Assembly (NCBI RefSeq): GCF_003226345.1
Contig: NZ_PDOF01000001.1
Location: forward strand, 124,001 to 188,000
DNA length: 64,000 nt
Source: Alteribacter lacisalsi
GTDB lineage: Bacteria; Bacillota; Bacilli; Bacillales; Salisediminibacteriaceae
Direction of reading: 5' to 3'
Below are positions 20,575 to 30,113 of the stretch, piece after piece. The stretch's first letter is position 1. Each line of letters begins with the position of its first letter. Below the pieces are notes generated by a model, which was given only the letters and a program-made list of their open reading frames with translations, did not search any database and was not told the origin of the DNA. The translations under genes were made by a program, and so were the position numbers.

Positions 20575-21723
20575 CTATTTCAGTGCAGCAAGCTCCACAT
20601 TTTCGTTGTCAATGACAAACGGTTCCTCCCCTTCTGGAGTGGAGATGTAGGATCCCGGTGGAATAACCGTGTCTTCCTTAATGATTGCCCGTTCGATAAC
20701 GGAGTTGGCACCGATCTTTACACGAGGGTGAATGATGGATTCACGAACCGTGGACTTTTTTTCCACTTCCACATTTTCAAAGAGAATGGAGCGGTCCACT
20801 GTACCGCGGATCCAGCACCCTGAGTTAATCAGAGAATTGGTTATCTGGGTATTCCCGTTGATATATTGGGGCGGATAGTTGGAATCGTGAGAATAGGTCC
20901 GCCACGCCTTGTTGTTAAGAGATACAGGTTCATCCATATCCAGAAGGTCCATATTGGCTTCCCAGTAGCTTTGAACGGTACCGACATCCTTCCAGTAGCC
21001 TTGGAAACGGTAAGCGTACAGACGGCGGTCATCTTCAACCATGGCAGGGATAATGTCCTTGCCAAAATCGTGGCTGGAATTCATATTCTTCGCATCCTCA
21101 AGAAGGTAGTTACGCAGAACCTTCCAGCTGAAAATGTAAATCCCCATGGAGGCCAGGTTGTTTTTCGGATTGGCCGGCTTTTCATCAAACTCGTAAATTC
21201 TCAGATCGTCTGTTGTGTTCAGAATACCGAACCTTGAAGCCTCATCCCAAGGTACTTCAATCACGCTGATTGTGGCATCGGCGTTCTGTTCCTTGTGATG
21301 TTTCAGAAGCTTCTTATAATTCATTTGATAGATGTGATCTCCTGAAATAACAAGGATATATTCCGGATCGTAGCGGTCGATAAAGTGAATGTTCTGATAA
21401 ATGGCATCTGCTGTGCCCGAATACCAGCTTCCCCCTTTTTTCTGAGTGTAGGGTGAAAGTACGGAGATACCGTCATGCTGACGGTCCATGTCCCATGGCT
21501 TCCCGATGCCGATATGCTTGTTAAGAAGGAGTGGGGAATACTGTGTCATTACCCCTACTGTGTGAATGTCGGAGTTGGCACAGTTGCTTAATGTGAAATC
21601 AATGATGCGGTACTTTCCTCCGAATGGTACTGCAGGCTTTGCCAGATCCTTTGTAAGAAGTCCGAGCCTTTTTCCTTCGCCGCCTGCCAGCAGCATGCCT
21701 ACACACTCTTTTTTTCTGTTCAT
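20575..21723 (-). CDS. glgC: Glucose-1-phosphate adenylyltransferase
   Basis: A 382-residue catalytic subunit that makes ADP-glucose from glucose 1-phosphate and ATP. It shows [31 protein letters not shown] at the N-terminus, with the pyrophosphorylase signature, then [10 protein letters not shown], then a C-terminal beta-helix with hexapeptides (about residues 290-375). Its ATG overlaps the glgB stop by 4 nt (ATGA), so translation is coupled. Confidence 0.97.
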   Translation of the reverse strand: MNRKKECVGMLLAGGEGKRLGLLTKDLAKPAVPFGGKYRIIDFTLSNCANSDIHTVGVMTQYSPLLLNKHIGIGKPWDMDRQHDGISVLSPYTQKKGGSWYSGTADAIYQNIHFIDRYDPEYILVISGDHIYQMNYKKLLKHHKEQNADATISVIEVPWDEASRFGILNTTDDLRIYEFDEKPANPKNNLASMGIYIFSWKVLRNYLLEDAKNMNSSHDFGKDIIPAMVEDDRRLYAYRFQGYWKDVGTVQSYWEANMDLLDMDEPVSLNNKAWRTYSHDSNYPPQYINGNTQITNSLINSGCWIRGTVDRSILFENVEVEKKSTVRESIIHPRVKIGANSVIERAIIKEDTVIPPGSYISTPEGEEPFVIDNENVELAALK

Positions 21724-23642
21724 TCTGATTCCTCCTTATTGGATTTTCCTTCATCTATTTTTCTGAAAATGGTGACCGCCAGTGGAGGCACTTTGATTTT
21801 GATGGACTGCTGGTGGCCATGCCATTTTTCGGGCTGGGTAAAATGTTCTGCTGTATTAACCTGATTTGATCCGCTGAACATTTCGTCATCTGAGTTAAAT
21901 ACTTCAATATATTTGCCCGGTTCAGGTACCCCGACTTTATAGTCGTAGCTGACACCAGGGGTGAAGTTACACACAACGATCAGTTCCTCGCCCGGAGTTT
22001 TTGAACGCCTCATAAATGCAACGATGCTCTGATCGATATTATGAGGGTCGATCCATTCAAATCCATTCGGATTATGGTCCTGATCAAACAGGGCCGGATT
22101 TTCGAGATAAAAGTGATTGAGCTTTGAAAGATACGTGTGCATCGTCCTGTGCAGCGGGTACTCAAACAGGTGCCAGTCGAGCTGTTCCTGGTCTTTCCAC
22201 TCTGCATATTGACCGAACTCACCGCCCATAAAGAGAAGCTTCTTCCCGGGATGGGTCATCATATATCCGTATAAAAGACGGAGCCCGGCAAACTGCTGCC
22301 ACTGATCTCCCGGCATCTTATCCAGAAGGCTCTTTTTCCCGTGCACCACCTCGTCATGGGACAGGGGGAGAACGAAATTTTCGGTATGAGTGTACATAAA
22401 TGAAAAAGTAAGCAGGTTATGGTGCCATTTTCGATAGACAGGATCGTATTCCATGTAATCAAGTGTGTCGTTCATCCAGCCCATATTCCACTTAAAGTTG
22501 AACCCGAGGCCGCCCTGGTAGGTTGGTGCCGTTACAAGCGGAAGGTCGGAACTGTCCTCTGCCATCATGAGACAGTTGGGATGATAACGGAATACGACTT
22601 CATTCAGCTTTTTGATAAATGCAACGGCTTCAAGGTTTTCTTCACCGTTGTACGTATTGTAGATTTTTTCCTCTCCGTCGGACCGGTCGAAGTTTAAATA
22701 CAGCATACTGGCCACAGCGTCAGCCCGGATCCCGTCAATATGGTATTCTTCCATCCAGTAGAGGACGTTTGAGATCAGGAAACTCTGAACCTCTGGACGA
22801 CCGAAATCGAATGTAAGCGTCCCCCAGGTTGATTTATCAGCTTTTTTCGAATCACTGTATTCAAATAATGGTTCACCATCAAATTGCCTGAGTCCATGTT
22901 CATCCTTACAGAAATGTCCTGGGACCCAGTCCATAATGACACCGAGATCATTTCGGTGACACTGATCCACGAAATATTTAAAGTCTTCCCGGGAACCGTA
23001 CCGGCTTGTTACGGAAAAGTAGCCGGTAATCTGATAACCCCATGACAGATCAAAGGGATGCTCAGCAAGAGGGAGCAGTTCAATATGGGTAAAACCTAAT
23101 GCTTTCACATAGGGAATCAGTTCGTCAGCCAGCTCCCTGTAGGTATAAAGTGTGCCGTCCTCACGGGTTTTCCATGAGCCGGCGTGTACTTCATACACAT
23201 TGAGCGGTGACTCGTGGGGATTTTGTGACCCGGTCTGTTTCTGCCAGTCCCCGTCACTCCAGTTGAACGGGCGCTGCTCCTGGGTAAGAGAAGCGGTGGC
23301 AGGCCGGACCTCAGAATAAAAAGCGTACGGGTCACTTTTCAGAATCTGTTCCCCATGCGCTGTGTGGATTTGATATTTATATGGTGAATCAGGGGGGACA
23401 TCTGTAAAGAATCCAGTCCATAGACCTGCGTCTGTGAGCCGCTCCAGCTGATGGGCGGAACTGTCCCATCCGTTAAAGTCCCCGGCAACGCCAATGCTTT
23501 GTGCGTGTGGTGCCCAGACAACAAACCGGAATCCTGCCTGCCCATCAAAAGTGATATGATGACAGCCCATAAATTGATAGCTCCGGTAATGGGTTCCCTG
23601 GTGAAAAAGATAAAGATCTTCTTCTGAGATGTGATACGCCAT
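21720..23642 (-). CDS. glgB: 1,4-alpha-glucan branching enzyme
   Basis: A 640-residue GH13 enzyme that forms alpha-1,6 branches in glycogen. An N-terminal CBM48 (residues about 20-110) is followed by the barrel with [20 protein letters not shown] (nucleophile Asp), MMAEDSS (acid/base Glu) and LSHDEVVHG. The start is ATG 23642, with GGAAGGGG 7 nt upstream; the frame runs 14 codons further up without a better site. It is the first gene of the glycogen operon. Confidence 0.96.
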   Translation of the reverse strand: MAYHISEEDLYLFHQGTHYRSYQFMGCHHITFDGQAGFRFVVWAPHAQSIGVAGDFNGWDSSAHQLERLTDAGLWTGFFTDVPPDSPYKYQIHTAHGEQILKSDPYAFYSEVRPATASLTQEQRPFNWSDGDWQKQTGSQNPHESPLNVYEVHAGSWKTREDGTLYTYRELADELIPYVKALGFTHIELLPLAEHPFDLSWGYQITGYFSVTSRYGSREDFKYFVDQCHRNDLGVIMDWVPGHFCKDEHGLRQFDGEPLFEYSDSKKADKSTWGTLTFDFGRPEVQSFLISNVLYWMEEYHIDGIRADAVASMLYLNFDRSDGEEKIYNTYNGEENLEAVAFIKKLNEVVFRYHPNCLMMAEDSSDLPLVTAPTYQGGLGFNFKWNMGWMNDTLDYMEYDPVYRKWHHNLLTFSFMYTHTENFVLPLSHDEVVHGKKSLLDKMPGDQWQQFAGLRLLYGYMMTHPGKKLLFMGGEFGQYAEWKDQEQLDWHLFEYPLHRTMHTYLSKLNHFYLENPALFDQDHNPNGFEWIDPHNIDQSIVAFMRRSKTPGEELIVVCNFTPGVSYDYKVGVPEPGKYIEVFNSDDEMFSGSNQVNTAEHFTQPEKWHGHQQSIKIKVPPLAVTIFRKIDEGKSNKEESE

Positions 23643-23907
23643 CGGAATTCCCCTTCCTATATATACCTTGTGGTGAATAATCATTCATAATTAGTAAATA
23701 GTGTGACTCTTTGTTCATACGGATTGCCCGATCGGGAAAGACTGGCAGGGAAATCTTAATTACAAACCTATTATCCTAATTTACCAGAGTTTTTCCCTAA
23801 ATAAAATTAAAATTTTTTAAAGATTCAGTGAGGAAAACCTCTATTTTAAGGGAAAGATGTCGAATAAATTATCACCCCATAATATTGAGTATATATACAT
23901 CGAAAAG

Positions 23908-23921
23908 TGTAAACGCTTCCA
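23908..23921. promoter_or_regulatory. cre site between glgB and pulA
   Basis: TGTAAACGCTTCCA fits the CcpA operator pattern TGWAANCGNTNNCA at every fixed position. It lies just upstream of the candidate pulA -35 element and could affect both divergent units. ccpA itself is at 50969-51976. Confidence 0.65.
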
Positions 23922-23926
23922 TTGGT

Positions 23927-23955
23927 TTGAAGTATCCCGGTTAAGGCTATGTTAT
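23927..23955 (+). promoter_or_regulatory. Candidate sigma-A promoter of pulA
   Basis: TTGAAG (23927-23932), a 17-bp spacer, then TGTTAT (23950-23955). The -10 is imperfect. The transcript would have a leader of about 110 nt. Confidence 0.4.
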
Positions 23956-24073
23956 TATCAGAGTACTCTGCAAAAGGCTGCTCAAAGTGAGCCGAAAGAC
24001 CTTCCTATGCTGTCACTTAATTGTTAATCAAAGGCATAGAATTATAGAAACCACGGTGAAAAGAGGAATGGAA

Positions 24074-26182
24074 TTGGAAAAGTCTGTAGCCTGGATCGAT
24101 GATGTAAAAAGATTAACCGTAAATGCTGACCAAATACACGCCCTGACCGGCTGCATTCCTGTTGTCAAAAGTGGAGGTGAAGAACTGGAGGGGAAGGTGG
24201 AAGAGACACATCTCGACCACACAGCCTCGATTATCTTCAAAAGTTCTCTGCCTATCGGGGGAGAAGCTGTGCTCCACTGGGGAGACCAGCAGTTTCCTGT
24301 ATATGCAGGATCGGTAGTGCGTACGGCCTGGTTTGAAAAACATTTTACAGATACACAGGAAACGTATGGAGCCGAATGGGGTAAGGATGGCACGTTTTTT
24401 AAAGTGTGGGTTCCAACTGCTTCCAAGGTGAAATTATATTTAAATAATACGTATTACGAAATGAAAAAAAGTAAAAAAGGGGTTTGGAGTGTATTCGTTG
24501 AGGAGGATCTTCATCTAACCGCCTATCAGTACGAGGCTGCCATAAACGGAAAACTTATCAAAGTAAACGATCCATATGCTAAAGCACTGTCTGTGAATAG
24601 TAAAAAAAGTGTCGTAATTGATATGGCAAGAGCAGAGCCTGAAGGTTTTTTTACACATCGTCAGCCGGAGTTTGACAAGCCGGAGGATGCAATCATTTAC
24701 GAATTGCACGTTAGAGACGCCACGATCGATGAAAAAAGCGGCGTTGTTAATAAAGGAAAGTTTAAAGGCTTGACTGAAACAGGAACCGTTACCGGCCAGA
24801 ATGAATTAACTGGTCTGTCTTATTTTAAAGAACTCGGCATTACACATGTCCAGCTGCTTCCGGTAAATGACTTTGGACGTGTCGATGATCTTAATCCTGA
24901 TAAACAGTACAACTGGGGTTACGACCCTCTCTTTTTTCAGGTCCCGGAAGGAAGTTATGCAACGGAACCTGAAGATCCCCTGTCCCGGATCCGTGAACTT
25001 CGTGAAATGATTGGAAGTTTTCATGAAAATGGATTAAATGTTATTTTGGATGTGGTTTATAACCATGTGTTCATTAAAGAGGAATCACCGTTCCACCAAC
25101 TCGTTCCCGGCTATTATTTCAGATACCACGGTGACGGAACACCGGGAAACGGGACCGGTGTAGGAAATGATCTTGCAACCGAGCGTGTAATGGTGAGAAA
25201 ATTTATTCTTGATTCCATCTCATGGTGGCTGCAGCAGTACCGTGCAGACGGGTTCCGCTTTGATCTGATGGGTGCGATGGACGTCGAAACGATGAAGCAG
25301 ATCAGAGCTCTTTGTGATAAAGAAGATAAAACGGTCATTCTTCTCGGTGAAGGATGGCATTTGGATACCCCACTGGCCCATGACAGGAAAGCAACAATGG
25401 AGCAGGCCGGGGAACTTAATGGTATTGCATTCTTTAATGATTATTTCAGGGATACGATGAAAGGGAGCCTTTTTTTAAAACATGATGCAGGCTTTGTAAA
25501 CGGTCATGGTCATTTTATTGAACGACTGCCCCAGCTTGTCTCCGGTTCCTGCCGGGATGATATGCCAGGACGAATAGTAAGTTCGGCAGCACAGTCGGTA
25601 AATTATGTGGAATGTCATGATAATCACACGCTCTGGGACCGTCTTTTCCTTACGAATGAATCGGAAACAGATGAGGAAAAGAAAAAAATTCATCAGCTTG
25701 CAACAGGGCTGACGCTCCTCAGTCAGGGTATTCCGTTCCTTCATGCAGGACAGGAGTGGTTCAGAACAAAACAGGGTGACGAAAATAGTTATATTTCAAA
25801 TGACCGGATTAATAAGCTTGACTGGACCAGACGCACAGAACAAAGAGATAATATCTTATATGTGAAATCACTTATCGATCTGAGGAAGCATTATCCGGTT
25901 TTCAGGATGACACGTCAGGAGGAAATTAAAAGGCGTCTCCATATCCTTCAGTGTCCAGCACCGGTTTTCGGCTGGCTTCTTCTTGGGGCCGATGTTGAAA
26001 TTTCCGTATTCGTAAATCCTACTAAAAGACGTTACCCGCTTTATCTGCCTTCACCAGGTAAATGGGATAAACTGATCAGCAACCGCCTGCCTGTCCTCAC
26101 GTCTGCCTCGTTTGTGATCGGGGACCAGGGTGAGATTGAACCTTATGAATTGATCGTTCTTAAAAAAGACAGGGTACAATAA
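24074..26182 (+). CDS. pulA: Type I pullulanase (debranching enzyme)
   Basis: A protein of about 702 residues. It cleaves alpha-1,6 links in pullulan or limit dextrins, so it complements GlgB/GlgP in glycogen turnover. The type I signature YNWGYDP (near 24908), the GH13 regions DVVYNH (near 25049), FRFDLMGAMD, ILLGEGW and VECHDNH are all intact. A CBM48 region precedes the barrel. No signal peptide is seen, so it is cytoplasmic. The start is TTG 24074 (AAAGAGG 7 nt upstream); ATG 24068 is only 2 nt from that site. Confidence 0.93.
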   Translation: MEKSVAWIDDVKRLTVNADQIHALTGCIPVVKSGGEELEGKVEETHLDHTASIIFKSSLPIGGEAVLHWGDQQFPVYAGSVVRTAWFEKHFTDTQETYGAEWGKDGTFFKVWVPTASKVKLYLNNTYYEMKKSKKGVWSVFVEEDLHLTAYQYEAAINGKLIKVNDPYAKALSVNSKKSVVIDMARAEPEGFFTHRQPEFDKPEDAIIYELHVRDATIDEKSGVVNKGKFKGLTETGTVTGQNELTGLSYFKELGITHVQLLPVNDFGRVDDLNPDKQYNWGYDPLFFQVPEGSYATEPEDPLSRIRELREMIGSFHENGLNVILDVVYNHVFIKEESPFHQLVPGYYFRYHGDGTPGNGTGVGNDLATERVMVRKFILDSISWWLQQYRADGFRFDLMGAMDVETMKQIRALCDKEDKTVILLGEGWHLDTPLAHDRKATMEQAGELNGIAFFNDYFRDTMKGSLFLKHDAGFVNGHGHFIERLPQLVSGSCRDDMPGRIVSSAAQSVNYVECHDNHTLWDRLFLTNESETDEEKKKIHQLATGLTLLSQGIPFLHAGQEWFRTKQGDENSYISNDRINKLDWTRRTEQRDNILYVKSLIDLRKHYPVFRMTRQEEIKRRLHILQCPAPVFGWLLLGADVEISVFVNPTKRRYPLYLPSPGKWDKLISNRLPVLTSASFVIGDQGEIEPYELIVLKKDRVQ

Positions 26183-26256
26183 AACAATAGAGAGGCTTTG
26201 AAGCCTCGAAAAGTTTAGGGCGATTTCATTCATTTACGGACTTTTGCAACAGACTC

Positions 26257-26285
26257 TTGATGAAATGCCAAACTTTATTTACAAT
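26257..26285 (+). promoter_or_regulatory. Sigma-A promoter of ytmP
   Basis: TTGATG (26257-26262), a 17-bp spacer, then TACAAT (26280-26285), about 95 nt before the start codon. Confidence 0.55.
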
Positions 26286-26380
26286 GATATAAGACTTTTT
26301 GTGTCTTCTTATCTATTACGAATCATGATATGATAAATACTTCTCTGATTTTGGACACGAGGAAATTGAGGGTGAATCGA

Positions 26381-27178
26381 TTGAAACACTTGATAGGTGA
26401 AGGGTGGCATTTGCGTCCTGCCGGTGGAGCGACCGGGGAAGCGTATATAGCGGAACAGGGCGAACAGAAAATTTTTATAAAGCGTAATTCTTCACCTTTT
26501 CTGGCGGTCCTGTCAGCGGAAGGCATTGTTCCGAAGCTGCTCTGGACAAAGCGGCTTGAAAGTGGTGATGTAATTACTGCTCAGCGCTGGGTAAACGGCC
26601 GTGAACTCAAGTCTTTTGATATGAATGACGACCGAATTGCCAGACTGCTTGGTAAAATTCACCGCTCAAAAGAACTTTTGGAAATGTTTCGCAGGCTTGG
26701 TAATAAGCCTCTTACCCCGGAGCGGCTCCTTGCAGGTTTAAATGAGCAGGCTGGTGAGATGCAGCACGAAGATCCGGCGGTGACAGAAGCCATGAACTGG
26801 CTCGGTGAAAATCTGGATGACGTAAGAACGGAACAGTACGTTGTCTGTCATTCTGACGTTAACCATAATAACTGGATCGTTAGTGAAGAGGATTCCCTCT
26901 ATCTGATTGACTGGGACGGAGCCAATGTAGCGGACCCTGCTCTTGATTTGTCGGCTCTCCTGTATCTTTATATTCCTGAAGATGAATGGAAAACCTGGCT
27001 AGATGCCTACGGTGTTACGCTTACGCCTGACCTGATCAAACGGATGAGCTGGTATATGCTCGCCCAGAGTATTGAAAGTGTCGTCTGGCACGGCAGTCGC
27101 GAACAGATAGCGGAATATACGAAGTGGCATGCTCTTCTTAAGGAAGTGCTGCAGAAAGTAAATGTAAAAATGAATTAA
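26381..27178 (+). CDS. ytmP: Aminoglycoside/choline kinase-like phosphotransferase (YtmP)
   Basis: A 265-residue protein kinase-fold phosphotransferase of the APH/ChoK family. The catalytic loop VCHSDVNHNNWIV (HxDxxxxN) and the metal motif LIDWDGANVADPALDLS are intact. The N-terminal lobe has an ATP-contacting lysine in KIFIKRN. The substrate is unknown. The start is TTG 26381 (GAGGGTG 6 nt upstream). It is the YtmP position in B. subtilis, but here the glycogen block and pulA separate it from ytlQ. Confidence 0.85.
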   Translation: MKHLIGEGWHLRPAGGATGEAYIAEQGEQKIFIKRNSSPFLAVLSAEGIVPKLLWTKRLESGDVITAQRWVNGRELKSFDMNDDRIARLLGKIHRSKELLEMFRRLGNKPLTPERLLAGLNEQAGEMQHEDPAVTEAMNWLGENLDDVRTEQYVVCHSDVNHNNWIVSEEDSLYLIDWDGANVADPALDLSALLYLYIPEDEWKTWLDAYGVTLTPDLIKRMSWYMLAQSIESVVWHGSREQIAEYTKWHALLKEVLQKVNVKMN

Positions 27179-27180
27179 TA

Positions 27181-27217
27181 AAACCTTGTCTCCCGATTCA
27201 GGAAGGCAAGGTTTTTG
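27181..27217 (+). terminator. Terminator of ytmP
   Basis: An AACCTTG/CAAGGTT stem with a long loop followed by TTTTTG, starting immediately after the ytmP stop. Confidence 0.75.
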
Positions 27218-27226
27218 TTATGGCTG

Positions 27227-27460
27227 TTTTCGGATAGATTGTTGTTTTCTAAGCTACAGGCCGACGCTTTCCGCGGGCAACGCCTCAGCCTCCTAAGGAG
27301 CTTTTCTGCTTCTTCCTCTTCCAGTCCAGCTCCGGGGTACATGCGTCGAAGCAACTCGCAGCCTATTCGTGATGCAGTTGCTCGTTGTTGCTTTCCCCGT
27401 TTGAGTCGCGGCCTTTCGCTCAAATTTAATAGTAGTCAATAGTAACACTCTTTACGAAAG
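27227..27460. repeat. Family B repeat, copy 2 (about 234 bp)
   Basis: The left end TTTTCGGATAGATTGTT and the right end AACACTCTTTACGAAAG form an imperfect inverted pair, matching copy 1 at 12262-12387. Inside is module M (CTTTCCGCGGGC, CTGCTTCTTCCTCTTCCAG, GCGTCGAAGCAACTCGCAGC). It fills the convergent gap between ytmP and ytzH, a 303-bp gene-free stretch that holds nothing else. Confidence 0.75.
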
Positions 27461-27481
27461 GAGATTTTGTTATTCAGGTGG

Positions 27482-27781
27482 TCAGATCAACCGGTCCGGA
27501 TAAAGAAAGCTGTGTTCTGATTTTTCAATTCCCTGAACCCACTGATCAAGGCTTTCGTTTTCGAGCACCTCCATAATTCCTTCAGTCTGATGATTGTGGC
27601 TGTATTGCTGGATGGCGGTAAGAAGTTCCCTGAGATCTTCCTGTACCTCCTGATTGTTAAGCAGTGAGACAGCCAGTCGTTCGACCTGGGCGTATTCATC
27701 ACGGGAGCCGAAGTGTTCGGTATCCTGGTTTTTTAATATATCCACGAGCAGCTGAAGCTGATGATGGTAGGTCATCGGCAT
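27482..27781 (-). CDS. ytzH: YtzH-like protein
   Basis: A 99-residue acidic, helical, cytoplasmic protein. The start MTYHHQLQLLVDIL and the downstream EYAQVERLAVSLLNNQ fit the YtzH family of Bacilli, and the place next to ytmP and trmB matches B. subtilis. Function is unknown. AAAGGA lies 11 nt before ATG 27781. The next minus-strand gene upstream looks like a distant relative. Confidence 0.75.
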   Translation of the reverse strand: MPMTYHHQLQLLVDILKNQDTEHFGSRDEYAQVERLAVSLLNNQEVQEDLRELLTAIQQYSHNHQTEGIMEVLENESLDQWVQGIEKSEHSFLYPDRLI

Positions 27782-27850
27782 TCGTTAGCACATCCTTTCC
27801 TCGCCTTTACTACAAATTAGGATGTGTCGAACGAATGAAACTATACGCGT

Positions 27851-28174
27851 TTAGATTTCTCTTCCACCGCGCTGCTTGTAGTCAATCGTGACGCCGCTCT
27901 GTTCGTCATTCAGCATCGTAAGCTCCTCGATCCAGCGGGAAATGTTCTGGCTGTGATAAACAATATGCTCTTCGTTTGAGGCACTGTTTTTGCGTTCGTC
28001 AATAAAGGCATCAATTTCCTCGATCGTTCCTTCAAAATTATCATTCAGGTGGTCGTTCTTTAGCATTTTTATGGACGACTGAAGCTCCAGAAATGTTCCT
28101 TCCCCGGTTCCTTCCTTCTTTTTCATGTTTTCAAGGATCGTTCGAGCCTGATTTAGTGGTTTATCATGTCTCAT
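27851..28174 (-). CDS. Small helical protein, possible YtzH paralogue
   Basis: A 107-residue charged protein with two to three predicted helices and no membrane segment. Its layout parallels ytzH next door: an N-terminal LNQARTILENMKKKEG helix, a central L-x-x-LKND segment, and a C-terminal H-SQNISRWIEELTML helix like HSLDQWVQGIE. I infer a diverged duplicate. AGGAGGTTCATAATAACC precedes its ATG. Function is unknown. Confidence 0.62.
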   Translation of the reverse strand: MRHDKPLNQARTILENMKKKEGTGEGTFLELQSSIKMLKNDHLNDNFEGTIEEIDAFIDERKNSASNEEHIVYHSQNISRWIEELTMLNDEQSGVTIDYKQRGGREI

Positions 28175-28320
28175 TGGTTATTATGAACCTCCTTTGTAAT
28201 CCCTCTCTCTATACCCCTTCTCATGTCAGAATAAGCATCCAGCCTGTACTTTTCAGCGTGAGACCCGGTTGGAAATGTGGTATGCTTATGTACTGAAAGA
28301 AAGGAAACGGAGTGAAGAAC

Positions 28321-28974
28321 ATGCGCCACCGCAATAAGCCGTGGGCGGCAGAAGAGATTGCAGCCCACCCTCAATATATTGTTCCCCAGCCGTCCGGGAA
28401 CAAAGGGAGATGGCATCATTTTTTCGGAAACAGTAATCCTCTGTACGTGGAAGTCGGCAGTGGAAAAGGCAGGTTCGTCACAGGAATGGCAGACGAAAAT
28501 CCCGGCATCAACATGATTGGAATTGAAAAGTTCGATACCATTATCATTTCGGGACTGGAACGGATGATTGAACGGGGACTCAAGAATGTCATCATGCTGA
28601 AAGAGGATGTTAATGAAATCACGTCATTTTTCGGGCCAAAAGAAGTGGATCGACTGTTTATTAATTTTACAGATCCATGGCCAAAAAACCGTCATGCCAA
28701 AAGAAGGCTGACTCATGAAGGGTTTTTGCAGAAATATGTAGAAATACTCAAAGACGGAGGCGAAATCCATATGAAAACGGATAACCGCCTTCTGTTTCAA
28801 TATTCGCTCCAAAGCTTTTCGGAATTCGGCTTAACACTGAAAAATATCAGCCTGGATCTTCATGAGGATGGACTGGAAGGTAACGTTATGACGGAGTATG
28901 AGGAGAAATTCTCAAGCGAGGGCCAGCCGATCTACAGGGTGGAAGCTGTCTGGAACGGACGTGAGGACGAGTAA
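28321..28974 (+). CDS. trmB: tRNA (guanine-N7-)-methyltransferase
   Basis: A 217-residue SAM-dependent enzyme that makes m7G46 in tRNA. The SAM motif EVGSGKGRF and the family signature FTDPWPKNRHAKRRLTH are intact, and the C-terminal MTEYEEKF segment is present. The start is ATG 28321 (MRHRNKPWA), matching the conserved family N-terminus. A GTG three codons upstream is possible. It diverges from the two small genes on the other strand. Confidence 0.95.
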   Translation: MRHRNKPWAAEEIAAHPQYIVPQPSGNKGRWHHFFGNSNPLYVEVGSGKGRFVTGMADENPGINMIGIEKFDTIIISGLERMIERGLKNVIMLKEDVNEITSFFGPKEVDRLFINFTDPWPKNRHAKRRLTHEGFLQKYVEILKDGGEIHMKTDNRLLFQYSLQSFSEFGLTLKNISLDLHEDGLEGNVMTEYEEKFSSEGQPIYRVEAVWNGREDE

Positions 28975-29023
28975 CTGCCAATGGCGGTTTTCCGAATAAC
29001 ATTCACAGTCAGGGGATGAAAAG

Positions 29024-29881
29024 ATGGCACTAGAACAACTCGAAGTAGGCGATGTGTTGATTACGTGGCTAAACGGCGGGGTGACCCACATGGACGGAGG
29101 AGCCATGTTTGGCGTTGTGCCCAGGCCTTTATGGGAAAAGAAGTATCCTGCGAATGAAAATAATCAGATTGAACTGAGAACCGACCCTATGCTTTTGCAG
29201 GTTGACGGTAAAAATCTTCTTGTGGAAACAGGAATTGGTACCGGGAAATTTACGGATAAGCAGAAGCGGAATTTCGGGATTGAACATGAATCAAAGCTGA
29301 AGGAAAACCTTAGTGAACTCGGGTTGGCTCCAGAAGATATTGATATGCTGCTGATGACGCACATGCATTTCGACCACGCGTGTGGTATTTCCAAGTGGAA
29401 AGGTGATGACCTGGTTTCTGCGTTTCCCAATGCTGTCATTTATGTAAACGAGACAGAGTGGGAGGAACTGAAAGAGCCGAATATCCGCTCAAAGGCAACC
29501 TACTATAAGGAAAACTGGCAGCCTGTTGAGGGCCAGGTAAAAACGTATAACGAAGCAGTCGAACCGATTGACGGAATTCATCTGGTACATACGGGCGGCC
29601 ATAGCGATGGTCACAGCATCCTGCTTATCGACAGGCAGGGTGAAAAAGCCATTCATATGGCAGATCTTATGCCCACCCATGCCCACCGCAACCCACTTTG
29701 GGTTCTTGCCTATGATGACTACCCAATGAATTCCATTGATGCAAAATTGAAGTATATTGCCCCGGCAATTAAAGAGGAAGCGTGGTTTCTGTTTTACCAC
29801 GACTACAAGTACCGCGCTCTTAAATGGGACTCGGAAAATGAGATTGAAGAAGCGGTGCTCAGAAACCGTGCCTCGGAATAA
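29024..29881 (+). CDS. ytnP: Metallo-beta-lactamase-fold hydrolase, YtnP-like lactonase
   Basis: A 285-residue protein with the zinc motif [10 protein letters not shown] (HxHxDH), then [10 protein letters not shown] and [11 protein letters not shown] supplying further metal ligands. B. subtilis YtnP degrades acyl-homoserine lactone-type signals (quorum quenching), so lactonase activity is likely but not shown here. The start is ATG 29024. It follows trmB by about 50 nt, as in B. subtilis, and has its own terminator. Confidence 0.85.
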   Translation: MALEQLEVGDVLITWLNGGVTHMDGGAMFGVVPRPLWEKKYPANENNQIELRTDPMLLQVDGKNLLVETGIGTGKFTDKQKRNFGIEHESKLKENLSELGLAPEDIDMLLMTHMHFDHACGISKWKGDDLVSAFPNAVIYVNETEWEELKEPNIRSKATYYKENWQPVEGQVKTYNEAVEPIDGIHLVHTGGHSDGHSILLIDRQGEKAIHMADLMPTHAHRNPLWVLAYDDYPMNSIDAKLKYIAPAIKEEAWFLFYHDYKYRALKWDSENEIEEAVLRNRASE

Positions 29882-29888
29882 CTTGGAA

Positions 29889-29923
29889 AAACCGCCTGTT
29901 GGTTAATGAACAGGCGGTTTTTT
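29889..29923 (+). terminator. Terminator of ytnP
   Basis: An 11-bp stem AACCGCCTGTT/AACAGGCGGTT with an 8-nt loop and seven T. Confidence 0.9.
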
Positions 29924-29935
29924 TGTGTATCGCTT

Positions 29936-30079
29936 TTATTCGATTTCCACTGATCCATCTTCTTCAATCGTAATGATTCCCCCGACCGCATCAAGCTCGG
30001 ATGTGTTTACCTGAACGACCGTATTAACCTGCTGTGTCCGTCCTGCATAGATATTAGGAGCATTAAGGAAATGGAAGTT
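29936..30079 (-). pseudogene. Orphan C-terminal coding remnant
   Basis: A minus-strand frame ending in TAA (29936-29938) encodes a protein-like tail, NAPNIYAGRTQQVNTVVQV then TSELDAVGGIITIEEDGSVEIE. No start codon lies in frame before it, and it emerges directly from the protease terminator. It may be the last 45 codons of a lost gene. I recognise no family, and chance cannot be excluded. Confidence 0.35.
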
Positions 30080-30082
30080 TAA

Positions 30083-30110
30083 GAAAAAAAGGCCGCCCGG
30101 AGGCAGCCTT
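30083..30110 (-). terminator. Terminator of the subtilase gene
   Basis: Minus strand GGCTGCC-TCCG-GGCGGCC (one G-T pair) then seven T, directly after the stop codon. Confidence 0.9.
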
Positions 30111-30113
30111 TTT

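Larger units (their letters stand above)
23643..24073. other. Divergent control region glgB / pulA
   Basis: This 431-bp gene-free region contains the cre match (23908-23921) and a candidate pulA promoter (23927-23955). The rest is A/T-rich. On the glgB side there is a palindromic CCCGATCGGG near 23728-23737. I cannot name a clear promoter for the glg operon by eye. Confidence 0.5.
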
